The notes: generated from the letters alone by a model not told the origin. Shown: positions 1 through 11,329, numbered from the stretch's first letter. The stretch is DNA of 64,000 nucleotides from Helianthus annuus (GCF_002127325.2 NC_035444.2:32132904-32196903), one strand, 5' to 3'. A program made the numbers and translations.

Positions 1-905
1 GTCCTTATAAGTATCTCTACTTAGGGCATCTTTGCAATGGTAAAGGGAATGTGTCATTTATCGGACACCGACAGCGATAGATGAGCCAAAGCCTGAGAAT
101 GCGGAAATCTCTGACATCTCTATGTGTCATAATTAGCTTCTTTATAAGAATTACCATGTTTACCTTCTGAGAGGCAAGAGGATGTTAGGACAAACATCCC
201 ACTTAGGGCTGCAGTTATTGTAAGAATCTTATATCTGATATTACCAACGAAATAGAAAGAACTAAGAGCCAAATCAATAAGTTTTGGATAAGGTTTCGTA
301 AAGCCAAAATTCAAAGTTCTAAGAACTCCGATTTTTAGTAAATAAGAAAGACGGTTCATCTTGCTTATGCATTGATTACCGCAACCCTATTTAGGCAATA
401 ACTAGGAATCCCCAATTGCTGCTAGGATCGTCGATTGTTCGACTAACTGTAAGAATTAACTATCCCTTAAGATTAGTTTTAAGTAATGGTTGGAATAACC
501 ATTTCACACTAAGATAAGCTTTTTATAATAGTTGATGTATAAGTATCAAGGCTGCTCCTTTGGAGACCTTGCTTAGATGGAATGTTGATCACCTATTGTT
601 AGATAGAAGATTGGTATGTCCAATCATCAGGTCTGATAATTGCCTTGGAAACAACGAATAAGATCGAGCAAATCCATAACCATCTATAAGTTGCCAGTAT
701 TCGGCAGAGAATCAAGGATTCATGGAAATAGCAAACCTCCTAAGTTCTTGTTAAGAGATAAGGTTCAACAAAAGATATCACCCTGGAAAGGTGTGCCAAT
801 CTGTTAATTGTCAGGCTAGTAAGCTCTGAATATATGAAATCATTTGAAATAATCGAATATATCAGGATCAAATAACTTATGAGCTAAAACCTATTTAAGG
901 AGCTT
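1..905 (+). pseudogene. A0 fossil pol (protease-RT linker, RT and integrase remnants)
   Basis: No long frame is open, but the DNA still resembles gypsy pol when read with many frameshifts and stops. At about 240-400 it follows the RT N-terminus (xELRxx...GFxKP...KKDG...CIDYR), at about 400-500 the [13 protein letters not shown] segment, and at about 545-900 the integrase stretch that in intact relatives contains the LLKVSPWKG motif. The same decay is present in A1 at 29464-30370. The antisense 79-codon frame at 120-359 is fortuitous. Confidence 0.65.
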
Positions 906-1754
906 GGTGGAGCTCGCAATGTATTACACCCTAAGGATTAAAGGATATGTTTCGCCAATAAGTCAAGAAGCACTATCACATAACGGTTGGCAGACAGACG
1001 GACAGAGTAAGCGTACCATCCAAACATTGGAAGACATGCTTCGAGCATGTGTGATTGATTTAGGTGGCAGTTGGGATAACCACCTACCCTTGATAGAGTT
1101 CTCCTATAAAAATAGCTACCATACTAGTATTGGGGCTGCGCCTTTGAGGCCTTATACGGTAGGAAGTGTAGATCGCCTATATGTTGGGCAGAAGTTGGAG
1201 ATGTCCAACTATCAGGACCAGAACTCGTTTTCGAGACGACGGACAAGATCGTTCAGATTCGCGATCATTTGAAAGCCGCCAGGGATAGGCAGAAAAGTTA
1301 TGCGGATCCAAAGCGCAAAGATTTTCACTTCGAGGTAGGTGATAAAGTGTTACTTAAGGTATCGCCCTGGGAGGGGGTGATGCGATTTGGTAAGAAAGGC
1401 AAGCTAAGTCCGAGGTACATAGGACCCTTCGAGATTGTTGAACGTATCGGGTCAGTTGCTTATAAGTTAAACTTGCCTGAAGAACTTAGCGCTATTCATA
1501 ATGTGTTCCACATCTGTAATTTGAAGAAGTGTTTCGCTGACGAATCACTGGTTATACCGCATACAGATATACACATAGATGAGAGTTTGAAGTTCGTGGA
1601 AAAACCATTGTCGATCAAGGATCGACAGGTGAAGAAGCTTCAAAGGAAGCATGTACCTATTGTTAAGGTCAAATGGGATGCCCGTAGAGGTCCCGAATAC
1701 ACGTGGTAAGTGGAATCCACGAAGAAAGAGAAATATCCTCATTTGTTTCAGTAA
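906..1754 (+). pseudogene. A0 integrase C-terminal remnant
   Basis: Two overlapping frames (904-1272 and 1269-1709) give the end of a gypsy integrase. Recognisable parts are [20 protein letters not shown] (the region of the catalytic Glu), then the [13 protein letters not shown] and [13 protein letters not shown] blocks, then the tail [20 protein letters not shown]. The first two Asp residues of the DDE triad and the zinc finger are absent. A frameshift lies near 1270. TAA at 1707-1709 replaces the AAA codon of A1 and stops the protein before its natural end (TAA at 1752-1754). Confidence 0.85.
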
Positions 1755-1778
1755 ATCTCGAAGTCGAGATTTCTTTTA

Positions 1779-1790
1779 AGGGGGTGAGGA
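1779..1790 (+). other. A0 polypurine tract
   Basis: The purine run AGGGGGTGAGGA sits directly before the LTR start TGTAACACC, as expected for the primer of plus-strand DNA synthesis. The same tract precedes the A1 3' LTR (31238-31249). Confidence 0.85.
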
Positions 1791-4700
1791 TGTAACACCT
1801 CGAAAAAAATTTCGTCCAATAATGTATTGACACGTGTCATAGACTTTGCATATGCAAAAATATACTTTAGAGGGACTAAAGTTGATAAACGGTGAAAACT
1901 ATGGAACGTAAGGGTCCAAAGTGTCAACAATGGATAAATAGACTCTATGATAACCCTACATAATGTTTATAACCTTAAACGGATGGATCATGGATCATAC
2001 GAAGCGGAAATTGCACAAAAGTGAGGAATTACAAACTATAGGGGCTAAAAGTGTCAACATGTTGAATTTATACCTCTGAGTGATCTTTTGGCAGACCCGA
2101 AGCTTTGTAATGCTAAAATATACTCACTAGAATATGTGGTAAAAATTTCATGAAGTTTCGTTATCGTATGAGAAAGTTATGGCCAAAACCGTACTTGAGG
2201 GGTTAAAAGCGTCAACGTCGAATTTCATGACTTTTCGGGTGAGCGCAAAGTTAACCGAGGACATTACCATGTTGGTAAATGTCCCAAGGTTCCTAAAAAC
2301 CAAGTTTGGGAGTTTACGAGTCAAGATAAATGGCCAAAACCTCGTATACGAAGACCAAGGACCAAAACTTCAATATTAAAGAGATTTGAGGATCAGATGG
2401 GGCTAGGTGTCACACCTAGGACCCTAGGCGTGACGCGAGGCCTGCCCAGGTGCAGAATTTCGCGAATTAAGCTATTTTGGTCCGAATTTTGAGTGCATAA
2501 CAGCTGTGAGCACCTCCAAAACTCACCAATCAGCCCTCATGCATGTTGGGACACCTGTTGCACTCTTACAACACCTGAAACCTCCATAAATCAGATCAAT
2601 TCTTCATTCTTTTGAGTTCTTGAGTAGTAACCAAGATCACCACAAACCTTCAAAAACTCACAAGGCATTCCAGGAACTTTCTGATCATCAAGGCAGCCTC
2701 ATAGGGATTCCTAAGCTTCATTAGGACCTTTGTAAGCATTCATATCATTCTCTAATTCGTTCTAGCTTTGATTATTAGCCAAAAGTCAATCCATTGTTCA
2801 TATAGTTTGACTTTTCGATTAAACGAAATTGGCTCTGTCATTTCTCAAATTGAAACCACTTATAAGTTGGTATTTATGTGGGAAACAAACCCTCAAAAGG
2901 GTATTCTCTGATTCCCACTCTAAGCATGCTATTTGTCGAGTCAAAGTTATTCTTAAAAAGTCAACAGAAATTGTTTTTGCGAAATATAGCATAAATGGTA
3001 ATGTAGATGACATGCAATCAGTTTGATCATCAAAATAACTTTATAATAAATGTAAGAATATGTTTTATCATGATCAACTCGACAATCTTTAGTATAAACT
3101 CGGATCGGAACCGAAAGTCTTATAAAACGACTTTTTCCTTGACTCTCGATTCGGATCCGTGCATGCAGGTTTGAGATCTGTATTAGGGTATATTTTTGAC
3201 CATTTTTATTTAAATGTAACTCTCTGGAATTTTTACTACTTGAGTCTATGCTTAACCGATTCATATGCATGTTTCCGATTTATGCTTAAAGTTGACTATT
3301 TTGCCCTTTTTTGATATAAAACGTGATTTTTGGAAAAGTGAAAGAGTAGAAATCTTTATTTCTGATTTATAGACTTGCACCGAAAATTTGAGATCAGTTG
3401 GTGGTCCAGATTTTGAGTTATGGCCGATATCGTAAAACTAAAGCTTTATGTTACATAATCGGCGCATTTAGCGTATAACCTATTTAAGGCCACTTTCTGA
3501 TATAAAACTTTTTACCCACTGATGTTATATAATATTTTGGGATTTTTGATGATTTTTATTTAATTTTTGGCTGATCGTATCATAGGTCGCTAAGTTGATT
3601 CGGTTAATGCCGGTTTTGACCGTTTAAGCCATAAAATGAGTTTTATAAATCCTTTTGACCCCAAACCTTTTTCTACTGATTTTATTTGCTAAATAAAATA
3701 TTTTGAGCATTCTGGAAACATAAAAATCTCAGCTTTCTTTTAAAAACCCGGAAACAGCTTTAAATCGCCTTCCTAAGCGTTTTTAACGCATAGTATGCGC
3801 TATAACCATATTAAGCATATAAGGATTATACCTACTGATGTATTTAACATATTTTTATAAAATAATAGTAAGTATAAGTTCTTGAACTCAGGTTTCCAAT
3901 TTTGACATTTTTAGCCCTTGTGAAATTACCAAAATACCCCTACGGTGCATAGTTTGATTTTAAATGATAAATTTCATAAACGGGTCATACCCTACTGTTA
4001 TAATATGTCAAATTAAGTATAATTACTGTATAAATCAGACCTGTAACTCAGATTCCCAATATTAACTCTTTTATAATCTTTTAAATGACCAAAATGCCCT
4101 TATGAGGCGTAAATTGAGTTTAAATTCATCCGGGGCATAATAGAACATAACTTGCTGATATTATAACATATTTAAAGCATATTATCTCAGGGAACTTGCA
4201 TATGACTCTTTTGGCTACCCGTAACGCTCTTTTAGCGCTCGGTTCGGTTTATGTAACTAGTTTGCATAAATTGACCGAAACGGGTCAAACGTTATCATTT
4301 TTGTCTCAAAATCCAGAATGTATTTAGTATACCCATATTATACAAGTATTCAAACTTGTCGGGTCTAAATCACGTTCTATCCGGTCTTCGCTTAATCGTG
4401 CGCTTGAACCGTATATTTCCTTAAAACTAACCGGTCTAAGTTTAGGCTTAATTAACGACCCGTTAGTATTCTAATTGGTTATTTATACCATCGTTCCAGA
4501 CTAGAGCCTTCCGGTAAATTGTACCTATGCTTACTTAAGTGAATACGGTTGAGTTATTATAATTCTTGCTATTTAAGACAGGAGCTAGCTCAGGTAAATA
4601 CTCTTAACTTATTTTCCCTATTACGGGCTTGGGATAAGGTAATATAAATACCGCATGGTCAGGTATGGGATTCGAAGACCAATGAGTCGGGAAATCCAAA

Positions 4701-5426
4701 TAACCTGTTTTTAATTCGTATTGCTTGACTGAAACATTGGGGGTTAATGCGACCGTGTCCTGGATATCCTTGACTCATTAAATGCAATGGCCACGACCTA
4801 AGCACGGGGTGTAGGCATACACCTGACAGATGCTTTATGCTTATAAATCGATTATACCCAATAAGGGATTCCCAATAAGGGAATAGTGGTGTGTCGGTTA
4901 ATCTTGAACCGGCATAGAACCGGGCCCCGTATGTAGAGCAAGTTATGTAAAACTGATAACATGAGATATAGTTTGTCCCAAGTATAAAAGATTAATCTTG
5001 CCTTGCGCATCTTAATCAAGTGTCAAAATAGTTTTGTGCCTTGTGCGCCTAAACCAATTTTCATAAACTCTTTTCAGATGAGTCAGTTAAGTGTATTGAC
5101 CAGTGAAAACTGACGTATTTTCCAAAGTCTAAGTGACAGGTACAAGTACGTAATAGGCTGGAAGCTGCTCAGGGCGTAATAAGGAATCTTGCAAGTTCTA
5201 GGCGCCTAAAGTCTGTTGAACAACATTTAAGTCTTAAGATCCGCCTGTGGATCCTCTACTTTCCGTTGTAATACTTGATATTACTTTATATTCGGATTGT
5301 AATATATTTATCTTTTGCTTCCGCTGTGCATTTATAAATTGTGTTGTTTGACTATGATGTTATCAACTACGTCACGATACTCCCCACCGGGCCCACCGGT
5401 GACACGTGGAAATTTGGGGTGTGACA
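1791..5426 (+). repeat. A0 3' LTR (3636 bp)
   Basis: Bounded by TG...CA and homologous over its whole length to the two A1 LTRs, but clearly more diverged from them than they are from each other. The segment at about 2400-2452, a GC-rich block with CCTAGG palindromes, differs almost completely from the matching block in A1 although its flanks align. Short frames inside (such as 2179-2379) reflect LTR sequence similarity and have no recognised product. Confidence 0.93.
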
Positions 5427-5731
5427 AAACCTTTTTCAAACATGTTCCAGGTGATCTGGTATGAGCAAAGAAAAGTGCCGTGGAGCACTCCCAGCTTAGA
5501 AAAGTGGCTCAATGTAAATAAATAAATGAACATGTTTTGAAAATAAAGATTTCCCTGCGAAATCACATTATTGTAAATTTCGGGGATTTATCCCTAAGTT
5601 ATGAAACAAGCAGTTTAAATTATTAAAAGATCCTGTTTTAAAAAGACTTCCGCTGTCGCCTAAATTAAATACCACGGGATTCCTGTCCCACGGCTCCTGA
5701 AACGGGTCAAACCGGGTCGGGGGCCGTGACA
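5427..5731 (+). repeat. B0: 3' end of a family-B LTR, split by A0
   Basis: From AAACCTTTTTCAAACATG onward this matches 61317-61622, the last 300 bp of the B2 LTR, ending CCGTGACA. No primer-binding site follows, so this is the 3' LTR or a solo LTR of a B element. The missing 5' part should lie left of the window beyond A0's other end. AAACC (5427-5431) is the predicted right copy of the A0 target duplication. Confidence 0.88.
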
Positions 5732-6060
5732 TTAGGGTGCAATCTAATGATGGTGACTAAGAAAAACCGAAAAGGGTATCGGCCGTAGGAGAGGGAGGTC
5801 AAACGTTATGATGTTATGGCTAATAGGGTGTGTGTAAATGTGTAACTGTGTAACCCCTTAACCTCCACATAAGTCTCCTTATATAAGCACCCAGGAGGAA
5901 ACCCTAATTAGTTAATAAGGGTAATTAGGCCCATCAACAATTACCAACTAATTATTTAATAGGATTGTTATATATTTTGATCCATATAATGTAAATGATT
6001 ATAATGGCTACTAGATTAAATATAAAATAAATATATTTAATCTTACATAGACCCGTTCAC
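5732..6060. other. Unassigned AT-rich spacer
   Basis: No coding frame or element is recognised. The stretch includes a GTGTGTGTAAATGTGTAACTG patch and becomes strongly AT-rich from about 5940. TTAGG (5732-5736) is a possible target duplication of B0. Part of it may be 3' flank of the LINE that follows. Confidence 0.4.
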
Positions 6061-7285
6061 CACCCATCTAAATAAATTGGAGATAATCTCGTCCTAAACA
6101 TACTCTGTACTCCTCTTTAAGTTGTTAAACGTTCGGTCATTTCTTGTCTTCCAAATAAACCAACATGTAGAGAAGAGGATCGCCAAAAGACACTTTCTTT
6201 CCGACATCCTAGCTGGCTCTGAAGTGCTATCAAACAAAGCATCGATGTTGTCCCAACCCGTAAGATCCCACATGCACCACATCGAAACCACGCTAAATCA
6301 TCTTAGCATCCGTGCATGAAAGGAAAACGTGCTGAACCGACTCCCCCTCGGCACAGGAGGCGCAGCTATCAGAGGAGATCGAAATCCCTCTGGACACCAA
6401 ATTAAGCTTCACTGGGATCTTGTTTTGAACTAGCCTCCAGGCAAAGCAGTTTATTTTAATCGGCATCCAATTTATCCAGTCGCAAATAGCAAAGTCACCT
6501 CTGTTTTGAGCCTCTTCCACGACACGCCTCGCCTATTTAACTGATAAAAAACCCTTTCGCGTCACCTTCCCACTTCCAGCCATCGGCACCCGTATGAAAG
6601 CTGAAAAAACCCACCATTTCTTCCAGGTCTGTAGTGTCAACAGCCTCACTATCCGAAAGATTAACCTTGTTCCAGCTCTAGTTCAGATCTATAGAACCTG
6701 TACCAGTTCTGTGCCCCCTTTCCTTCACTAGACAGTCCTTGTTCGACCAACAAGTATAAATTCGGGAAGATATGTTTCAGTTTGACTCTTCCTAGCCACT
6801 TATCCTTCCAGAATTTGGTGCGGTCTCTGTCCCCACGGACCTCCTGAAGAGACTTTTCAAGTCAATGTCGAGCTTCAAGAAGTCCTTGTGGATTTTGGAG
6901 ATATTAAGCCACATGCCCAGAATGCAAATTTTTGCCATTTGGTCATCTTCGTATATTTTTTTCGAGTGAATTGCTGAAACACACCTAACCCAAAGTGCCT
7001 CCTTATCTACCCTCCATCTCCACCACCATTTTGAAAGAAGCGCAAGGTTCATCCCCTTGAGCCCACCTACACCCAACCCACCGAAACGCCTAGGCACCTT
7101 GTTCCACGCCACCCAACTCATTTTGTTTTTGTCCTCCACCCCACCCCAAAGGAACTTCCTCCTAAGACCCTTCAAAACTCTAACTACCTTCTTAGGCGGC
7201 TTAAACATGGAAAGGTAATAGAGAGGAAGACTCCCGAGCACCGACTTGACAAGAGTTAATCTCCCCCCAAACTAGAGGCATTTAG
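6061..7285 (-). pseudogene. 5'-truncated LINE (non-LTR retrotransposon) ORF2 3' part
   Basis: On the minus strand three broken frames join into the end of a plant L1-type ORF2 protein. Residues read from 7241 down contain GSLPLYYLSMFKPPKKV and LRRKFLWGG, then GGLGVGGLKGMNLALLSKW, which is the stretch after the RT domain. Frames at 6293-6520 and 6094-6291 contain the zf-RVT zinc-binding domain (CFAWRLVQNKIP, CASCAEGESVQHVFLSC) and the FIWKTRNDRTF tail. The RT catalytic core is missing. Several stops and frameshifts lie between 6520 and 6790. The truncated 5' end is typical of target-primed reverse transcription. Confidence 0.88.
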
Positions 7286-7622
7286 ACTTCCAATTGCTAT
7301 TTTTTATCGGTTTAACCGTTTACTGTTGAATATGGTTGTACCGGATGTAACCGCCAATCTCACTTAATATGAAGTGTAAATTAACGACATATTTAGCTGA
7401 CTTCAAATTCTTTGTGATCATGTTTTCACTATTCCACAACCAATATCTATGTGTGTGTTTACCTAAAATTAAGAATACAAATTGTGAGTGATGATTCATT
7501 TAATTATAAACGGGTAATGCGATGGTAAGCATCATATCTAATTTTCATTATCTCGTAAAAAATCTGAGTAAATCTCGTTTCTTTATGAAAATACTTACAA
7601 ACCAAGAAATATGAAACTAAAC
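7286..7622. other. Spacer / 3' flank of the RING gene
   Basis: AT-rich, non-coding on both strands. It contains the downstream region of the minus-strand RING-H2 gene. No polyadenylation signal can be singled out with confidence. Confidence 0.4.
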
Positions 7623-8243
7623 CTAAACCGTAAAAACCTTGTCCCTACAAATTGGACAAAGACTCTTGTGATTCAACCATTCGTTGATGCATTCTTTATG
7701 ATACCAATGCCCGCACTCGAGTGTGTAGCATATCTCACCCGCTTCAAAATCTTTTTGACAAATCACACAAATCTCTTTTTCTTTCTCCTTCTCCTCCTCC
7801 TCCTCCTCCTCCTCCTCCTCCTCCTCCTCCTCCTCCTCCTCCTCCTCCTCGTTCCAGTGAACCTCAACCAAATGATCTAGAATCTTTTCACCCGAGAAGC
7901 CGTTTGCACAAAGAGACTCGTACAACATTACATACCTCGAGATCATCATAGCTGTTTCCAAATCCCTCTTACCACCAAACGGTTGAGATCCACCCAAGAG
8001 TCTAACAGTGGCTACCGATTTGTGATTGGTGGTGAGCATCATACATATGGTTGTATAAACATGCCACTCGTCGAGCAACGTGGAGTGGATGCCTTCTTCG
8101 TATTCTTGGATCTTTATCTTTAAGGCTGTCTCCCTTGTCGAGGGGGTTATAACCAATACTTTGTCGACATAATTTTCGAGTTGTTGGTTCACGATGATTA
8201 AAAGCTTTGAATGTGGGACAATAACCCCGTATGAAGAAGACAT
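7623..8243 (-). CDS. RING-H2 finger protein, probable E3 ubiquitin ligase, with poly-Glu tract
   Basis: 206 codons, intronless, ATG at 8243-8241. The C-terminus is a perfect C3H2C3 RING-H2: Cys159, Cys162, Cys177, His179, His182, Cys185, Cys196 and Cys199, with spacing C-x2-C-x14-C-x-H-x2-H-x2-C-x10-C-x2-C. RING-H2 domains bind two zinc ions and recruit an E2 enzyme, so ubiquitin ligase activity is the family expectation. Residues 132-151 are an unbroken run of 20 Glu followed by alternating Lys/Glu, encoded by a trinucleotide microsatellite. Residues 1-130 have no recognised domain; no signal peptide or membrane segment is visible, so it is probably cytosolic or nuclear. Substrate unknown. 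The frame is clean and the finger complete, so it looks functional. Confidence 0.88.
   Translation of the reverse strand: MSSSYGVIVPHSKLLIIVNQQLENYVDKVLVITPSTRETALKIKIQEYEEGIHSTLLDEWHVYTTICMMLTTNHKSVATVRLLGGSQPFGGKRDLETAMMISRYVMLYESLCANGFSGEKILDHLVEVHWNEEEEEEEEEEEEEEEEEEEEKEKEKEICVICQKDFEAGEICYTLECGHWYHKECINEWLNHKSLCPICRDKVFTV
7791..7850. repeat. (CTC)20 trinucleotide microsatellite
   Basis: Sixty bases of uninterrupted CTC repeats on the + strand, read as GAG codons for 20 Glu on the minus strand inside the RING-H2 gene. Length changes by whole units would keep the frame, so the tract is likely polymorphic between individuals. Confidence 0.97.
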
Positions 8244-8543
8244 AGACGTGACGAAACTTTTTGAACTATAGATACGGCAACGTGAATTGAAAGTAGAATT
8301 TGTAAACTATGTATTTATTTATACTACTTGTTTCATTACTTGTATGGCAAGTTTTTAAATCTTTTAAGTTGTTTCCGAATATAAATGTGTTAGATTTGGA
8401 TACTTTTGATTCCCGTAATTCTCGCCCTAAATTAAAATCGTATAAGATATAGATTAAAATCAAAAGGCAACAACGTGTATATATTATACAGTAAAATAAT
8501 TATACAAACCTCAATTTACCTACTTAAATTCTCATAATCGTGT
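8244..8543. promoter_or_regulatory. 300 bp spacer: RING promoter and receptor-kinase 3' flank
   Basis: The two minus-strand genes lie head to tail here. The spacer must contain the 3' end of the receptor kinase transcript and the promoter of the RING gene. AATAAA on the minus strand (8314-8319) is about 230 bp after the kinase stop and is a possible polyadenylation signal. No TATA box is obvious to me. Confidence 0.4.
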
Positions 8544-10928
8544 TTACTCGTCACCTAAGAAAAATATTGTGGGTTTTTTGGGTTCTATGATTTCCACAGT
8601 TCCCTCGAGCATCTTGGCCACCTTCCCCATCGAAGGTCTCACTTCGGGGCGATCTTGGAGACACCATATCGCGGTCTTCACCATCCGTGTGATCATGTCC
8701 TCGTGTAGTCGACTATCATACGATCTCTTTATCTGCTTGTCCAAAATATCCTCGATATTCATCTCCTTGTAGACCTTATCGAATGCCCATCGAGGGAAGT
8801 ACCATTCTTCACTTTCCATTTTCGAACCTTGAATGTCAAAATTACGCACCCCCGTAACTATCTCTAACAACACCATCCCAAAGCTGTAAACATCTGCTTT
8901 CGGTGTAATTTGATCGCTTTTTACCCATTCGGGTGCCATGTATCCGCGGGTTCCTCGCATCCTTGAGTAGCTAACCATGTCCTCTTTCTTTCTTAGTTTT
9001 GATAACCCGAAATCTGATATCTTCGGGCAAAAGTCAGCACCGAGAAGTATGTTTTCGGGTTTGATGTCACAATGGAGCACCCATTCTAGACATTCCTCGT
9101 GCAAATACGCAATTGCCCTTGCCACTCCTAGAGCTATACGGTATCTGATACCCCAATCGAGCATGGGCTTTCGGTCCAAAAACTTGCTCCCTTCAACATC
9201 TTCATGTTCATCCGAGTAGTTAACTTTACCCGAACGAAACAAGAACTTGTCTAACGACCCGTTTGGCACGTACTCGTACACAAGTATCCTCTGACCCTTC
9301 TCGGCGCAAAATCCCCACAAATGAACTAAATTGAGATGGTGCATTCGCGCAATAATAGTAACCTCCGCCCAAAACTCATTATCCCCACCCGTAACATTTT
9401 TCAAGCACTTAACCGCAACAATCCGATGATCAGTCAAAACCCCTTTATAAACATCACCAAACCCGCCCCTCCCAACAACATTCGTGCTCGAAAAATCATT
9501 AGTAGCCGCTTTAAGCTCCGCATAACTAAACCGCTTCGGCCCTCCCGCAGGCAAAAACTCAAGCCCAAACGTCCGAGCCATATCCCGATACTTCACATAC
9601 TTCTTCAAAAACACCCAAAAGAATGCCACACCACTAATCAACTCGGCCGCAAACAAAGTCGATATAATCGCAATATTCCTTGTCGTCGAGTTCGACTCAT
9701 CAGGCGGTAAAGGCAAACTAACTTCCACCGGGCACGTCGTCTCAAGAACACTCGTCAACCCCGTAAACGTGGTCTCGTCAGTCTCCGACTTATCGACCCG
9801 CAGAAAAAACGTCGCCTCCGTCGCCGGAGACCACAACCCGTAATACAAGTCTCTCACAAGCACACAATACCGTTGACCATCAAACTTATACCCGAACCCT
9901 TGACATTCCGGGTCATTCAAGCACCCGGATTCACAACCAGTAAAATTCAACACCTCAATAAACCGTTGACTCCCTTGACCCGGTCCACCACTATAATTCA
10001 CATAATCCAACTGCAAAAACTTACTACCTTTGCTGACGTCATTGCTGAAGTCAACTTTTCTTCTACATTCGTCACCACTCGTCGGATTCTCGCCGGAAAC
10101 ACGCCGGAATCCAGGCGGACAATCGCAAATCGTCGTATCGTAACTCTCACCATACATACACACAAAATTAGGTCCACAAGTTCCTTTAATTCTACACAAC
10201 TCCGGCACAGCTTGCCACACAACATTCCACTCGCCGGAGCTCCGATCAAGGCTATAAATCCTCAAATTTCCGGTATCATCAAGCGTCAACCGCCTCAACT
10301 TCCGGTCACCATAATCGGAAGTAATAAACGAAGCACCGTTCTCCAACTGCACCATTCCGATCTCATTTAGCGCCAAAAACGCGTTACTATTTTCATAATA
10401 AGCACCTTCTGGATCATAACTGCCATTAAACACCAAACGTTTTCCGTCAAATCGGAACATTCCGTTTCTAACAGAAAGATTCGTTCCCTTAATATTTTGA
10501 TGTGGAACAATTGTGTTCGTAGGGAAGTTAAAACTGCTCCAGTTTCCATACGTCAGGCTTCCGTCATCCGAAATCTGGAGGATCCGAGTATCGGTTCCGG
10601 ATGCTGTCGGAGGTCCGGGGAACTGGATATTGTTAAGGCGGAGTTCGCCTGAGGTGGTTATTGAAAGTGAAGCAGATTTGTTGACCGGTGAGTCAGCGTT
10701 GACCGTCCAAATTGTTGTAATATTGGTGGTGTTTGTGTAGTAGACGGAGAAGATGAATTGGTTGGCCGTGGTAGGTGATTCGAGGAATCCGGCAGTGAAG
10801 ACGGAGTTGTTAGAGATTAGAGTTCGGTTTTCCGATGGAGTCCAGGGGAAATTAGTGGTTTGGTTTTGGATCTGAGCGTGTGATGGTTGAAAAGCCAAGA
10901 AAATGAAGAGGAGAGTGTGGATTAACAT
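8544..10928 (-). CDS. G-type lectin S-receptor-like serine/threonine-protein kinase (ZmPK1-like)
   Basis: 794 codons in one exon, ATG at 10928-10926. In order: signal peptide (about 1-18, ending SHA), bulb-type lectin domain (about 27-150), S-locus-glycoprotein-like region, EGF-like module (about 245-288), PAN/apple module (about 330-375), one transmembrane helix (about 418-442) and a kinase domain (about 484-765). The kinase keeps its glycine loop (GRGGFG, 486-491), Lys507, catalytic Asp621 and Asn626, DFG (639-641) and APE (665-667). The catalytic loop reads HCDIKPEN instead of HRD, so it is a non-RD kinase, a class common among plant immune receptors. The kinase insert after GSLDKFLF and the domain order match the ZmPK1 type. 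Expected at the plasma membrane; ligand unknown. The frame is complete, so it is probably functional. Confidence 0.95.
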   Translation of the reverse strand: MLIHTLLFIFLAFQPSHAQIQNQTTNFPWTPSENRTLISNNSVFTAGFLESPTTANQFIFSVYYTNTTNITTIWTVNADSPVNKSASLSITTSGELRLNNIQFPGPPTASGTDTRILQISDDGSLTYGNWSSFNFPTNTIVPHQNIKGTNLSVRNGMFRFDGKRLVFNGSYDPEGAYYENSNAFLALNEIGMVQLENGASFITSDYGDRKLRRLTLDDTGNLRIYSLDRSSGEWNVVWQAVPELCRIKGTCGPNFVCMYGESYDTTICDCPPGFRRVSGENPTSGDECRRKVDFSNDVSKGSKFLQLDYVNYSGGPGQGSQRFIEVLNFTGCESGCLNDPECQGFGYKFDGQRYCVLVRDLYYGLWSPATEATFFLRVDKSETDETTFTGLTSVLETTCPVEVSLPLPPDESNSTTRNIAIISTLFAAELISGVAFFWVFLKKYVKYRDMARTFGLEFLPAGGPKRFSYAELKAATNDFSSTNVVGRGGFGDVYKGVLTDHRIVAVKCLKNVTGGDNEFWAEVTIIARMHHLNLVHLWGFCAEKGQRILVYEYVPNGSLDKFLFRSGKVNYSDEHEDVEGSKFLDRKPMLDWGIRYRIALGVARAIAYLHEECLEWVLHCDIKPENILLGADFCPKISDFGLSKLRKKEDMVSYSRMRGTRGYMAPEWVKSDQITPKADVYSFGMVLLEIVTGVRNFDIQGSKMESEEWYFPRWAFDKVYKEMNIEDILDKQIKRSYDSRLHEDMITRMVKTAIWCLQDRPEVRPSMGKVAKMLEGTVEIIEPKKPTIFFLGDE

Positions 10929-11150
10929 GACGGTGGCGGTGGTGGTGGAACACGGTGGTTGTTTTTGTTTTCTGATGGTTAGTTGGGTGGGGGAGATATT
11001 AAAGATTCAAGTGTTGACGAATTTTCGTTGACTTTGGCGGGTCACGTAAACGGTGGATGATGATGAGTTCATGACACAAGACGGTGCCAAGTGGCGCAAC
11101 TTCAAAATTTTCACCGGGGGATCGGAAGTTACTGGATCTAAAAGAATATA
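10929..11150 (-). promoter_or_regulatory. Probable 5' region of the receptor kinase with W-box cores
   Basis: About 85-105 bp upstream of the kinase ATG lie two TTGAC cores on the + strand: 11014-11018, and TTGACT at 11028-11033, which fits the WRKY-factor W-box TTGAC(C/T). Plant immune receptor genes are often WRKY-controlled, so defence-linked control is plausible but only inferred. No clear TATA box is seen. Confidence 0.4.
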
Positions 11151-11329
11151 CCTAATTTTTTTTTATAAAACCGGGGGTCGAAAACGTATATACTTAAAAA
11201 ATTCTATACGAAACGTACATACATAACACCACTGAGCGAAAAGTTCGGGGGTCGGGCGTCCCCCGGCCCTTCAATGCTTCGCCCCTGCCCGGTGGCTACA
11301 CAGAAGCTAGAGAAATTTTAGTTGATGTT

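Larger units (their letters stand above)
1..5426 (+). mobile_element. A0: 3' part of a family-A Ty3/gypsy LTR retrotransposon
   Basis: The sequence from base 1 is collinear with 29464-34884 of the complete element A1, so the window opens inside A0. It holds a decayed pol region, an integrase C-terminus, a polypurine tract and a 3636 bp LTR (1791-5426). The LTR starts TGTAACACC and ends GTGTGACA. A0 has the same rearranged pol as A1, so both belong to one pol-less subfamily. Immediately after the LTR the sequence continues as the 3' end of a B-type LTR, so A0 inserted into B0. The 5' half lies outside the window. Confidence 0.93.

Noticed and set aside
7611..7951. Plus-strand frames with long Leu or Pro runs
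   Set aside because: They are antisense readings of the CTC microsatellite in the RING-H2 gene.
9336..10370. Plus-strand frames of 124 and 165 codons
   Set aside because: Antisense shadows of the receptor kinase coding sequence; no domain and no independent start context.
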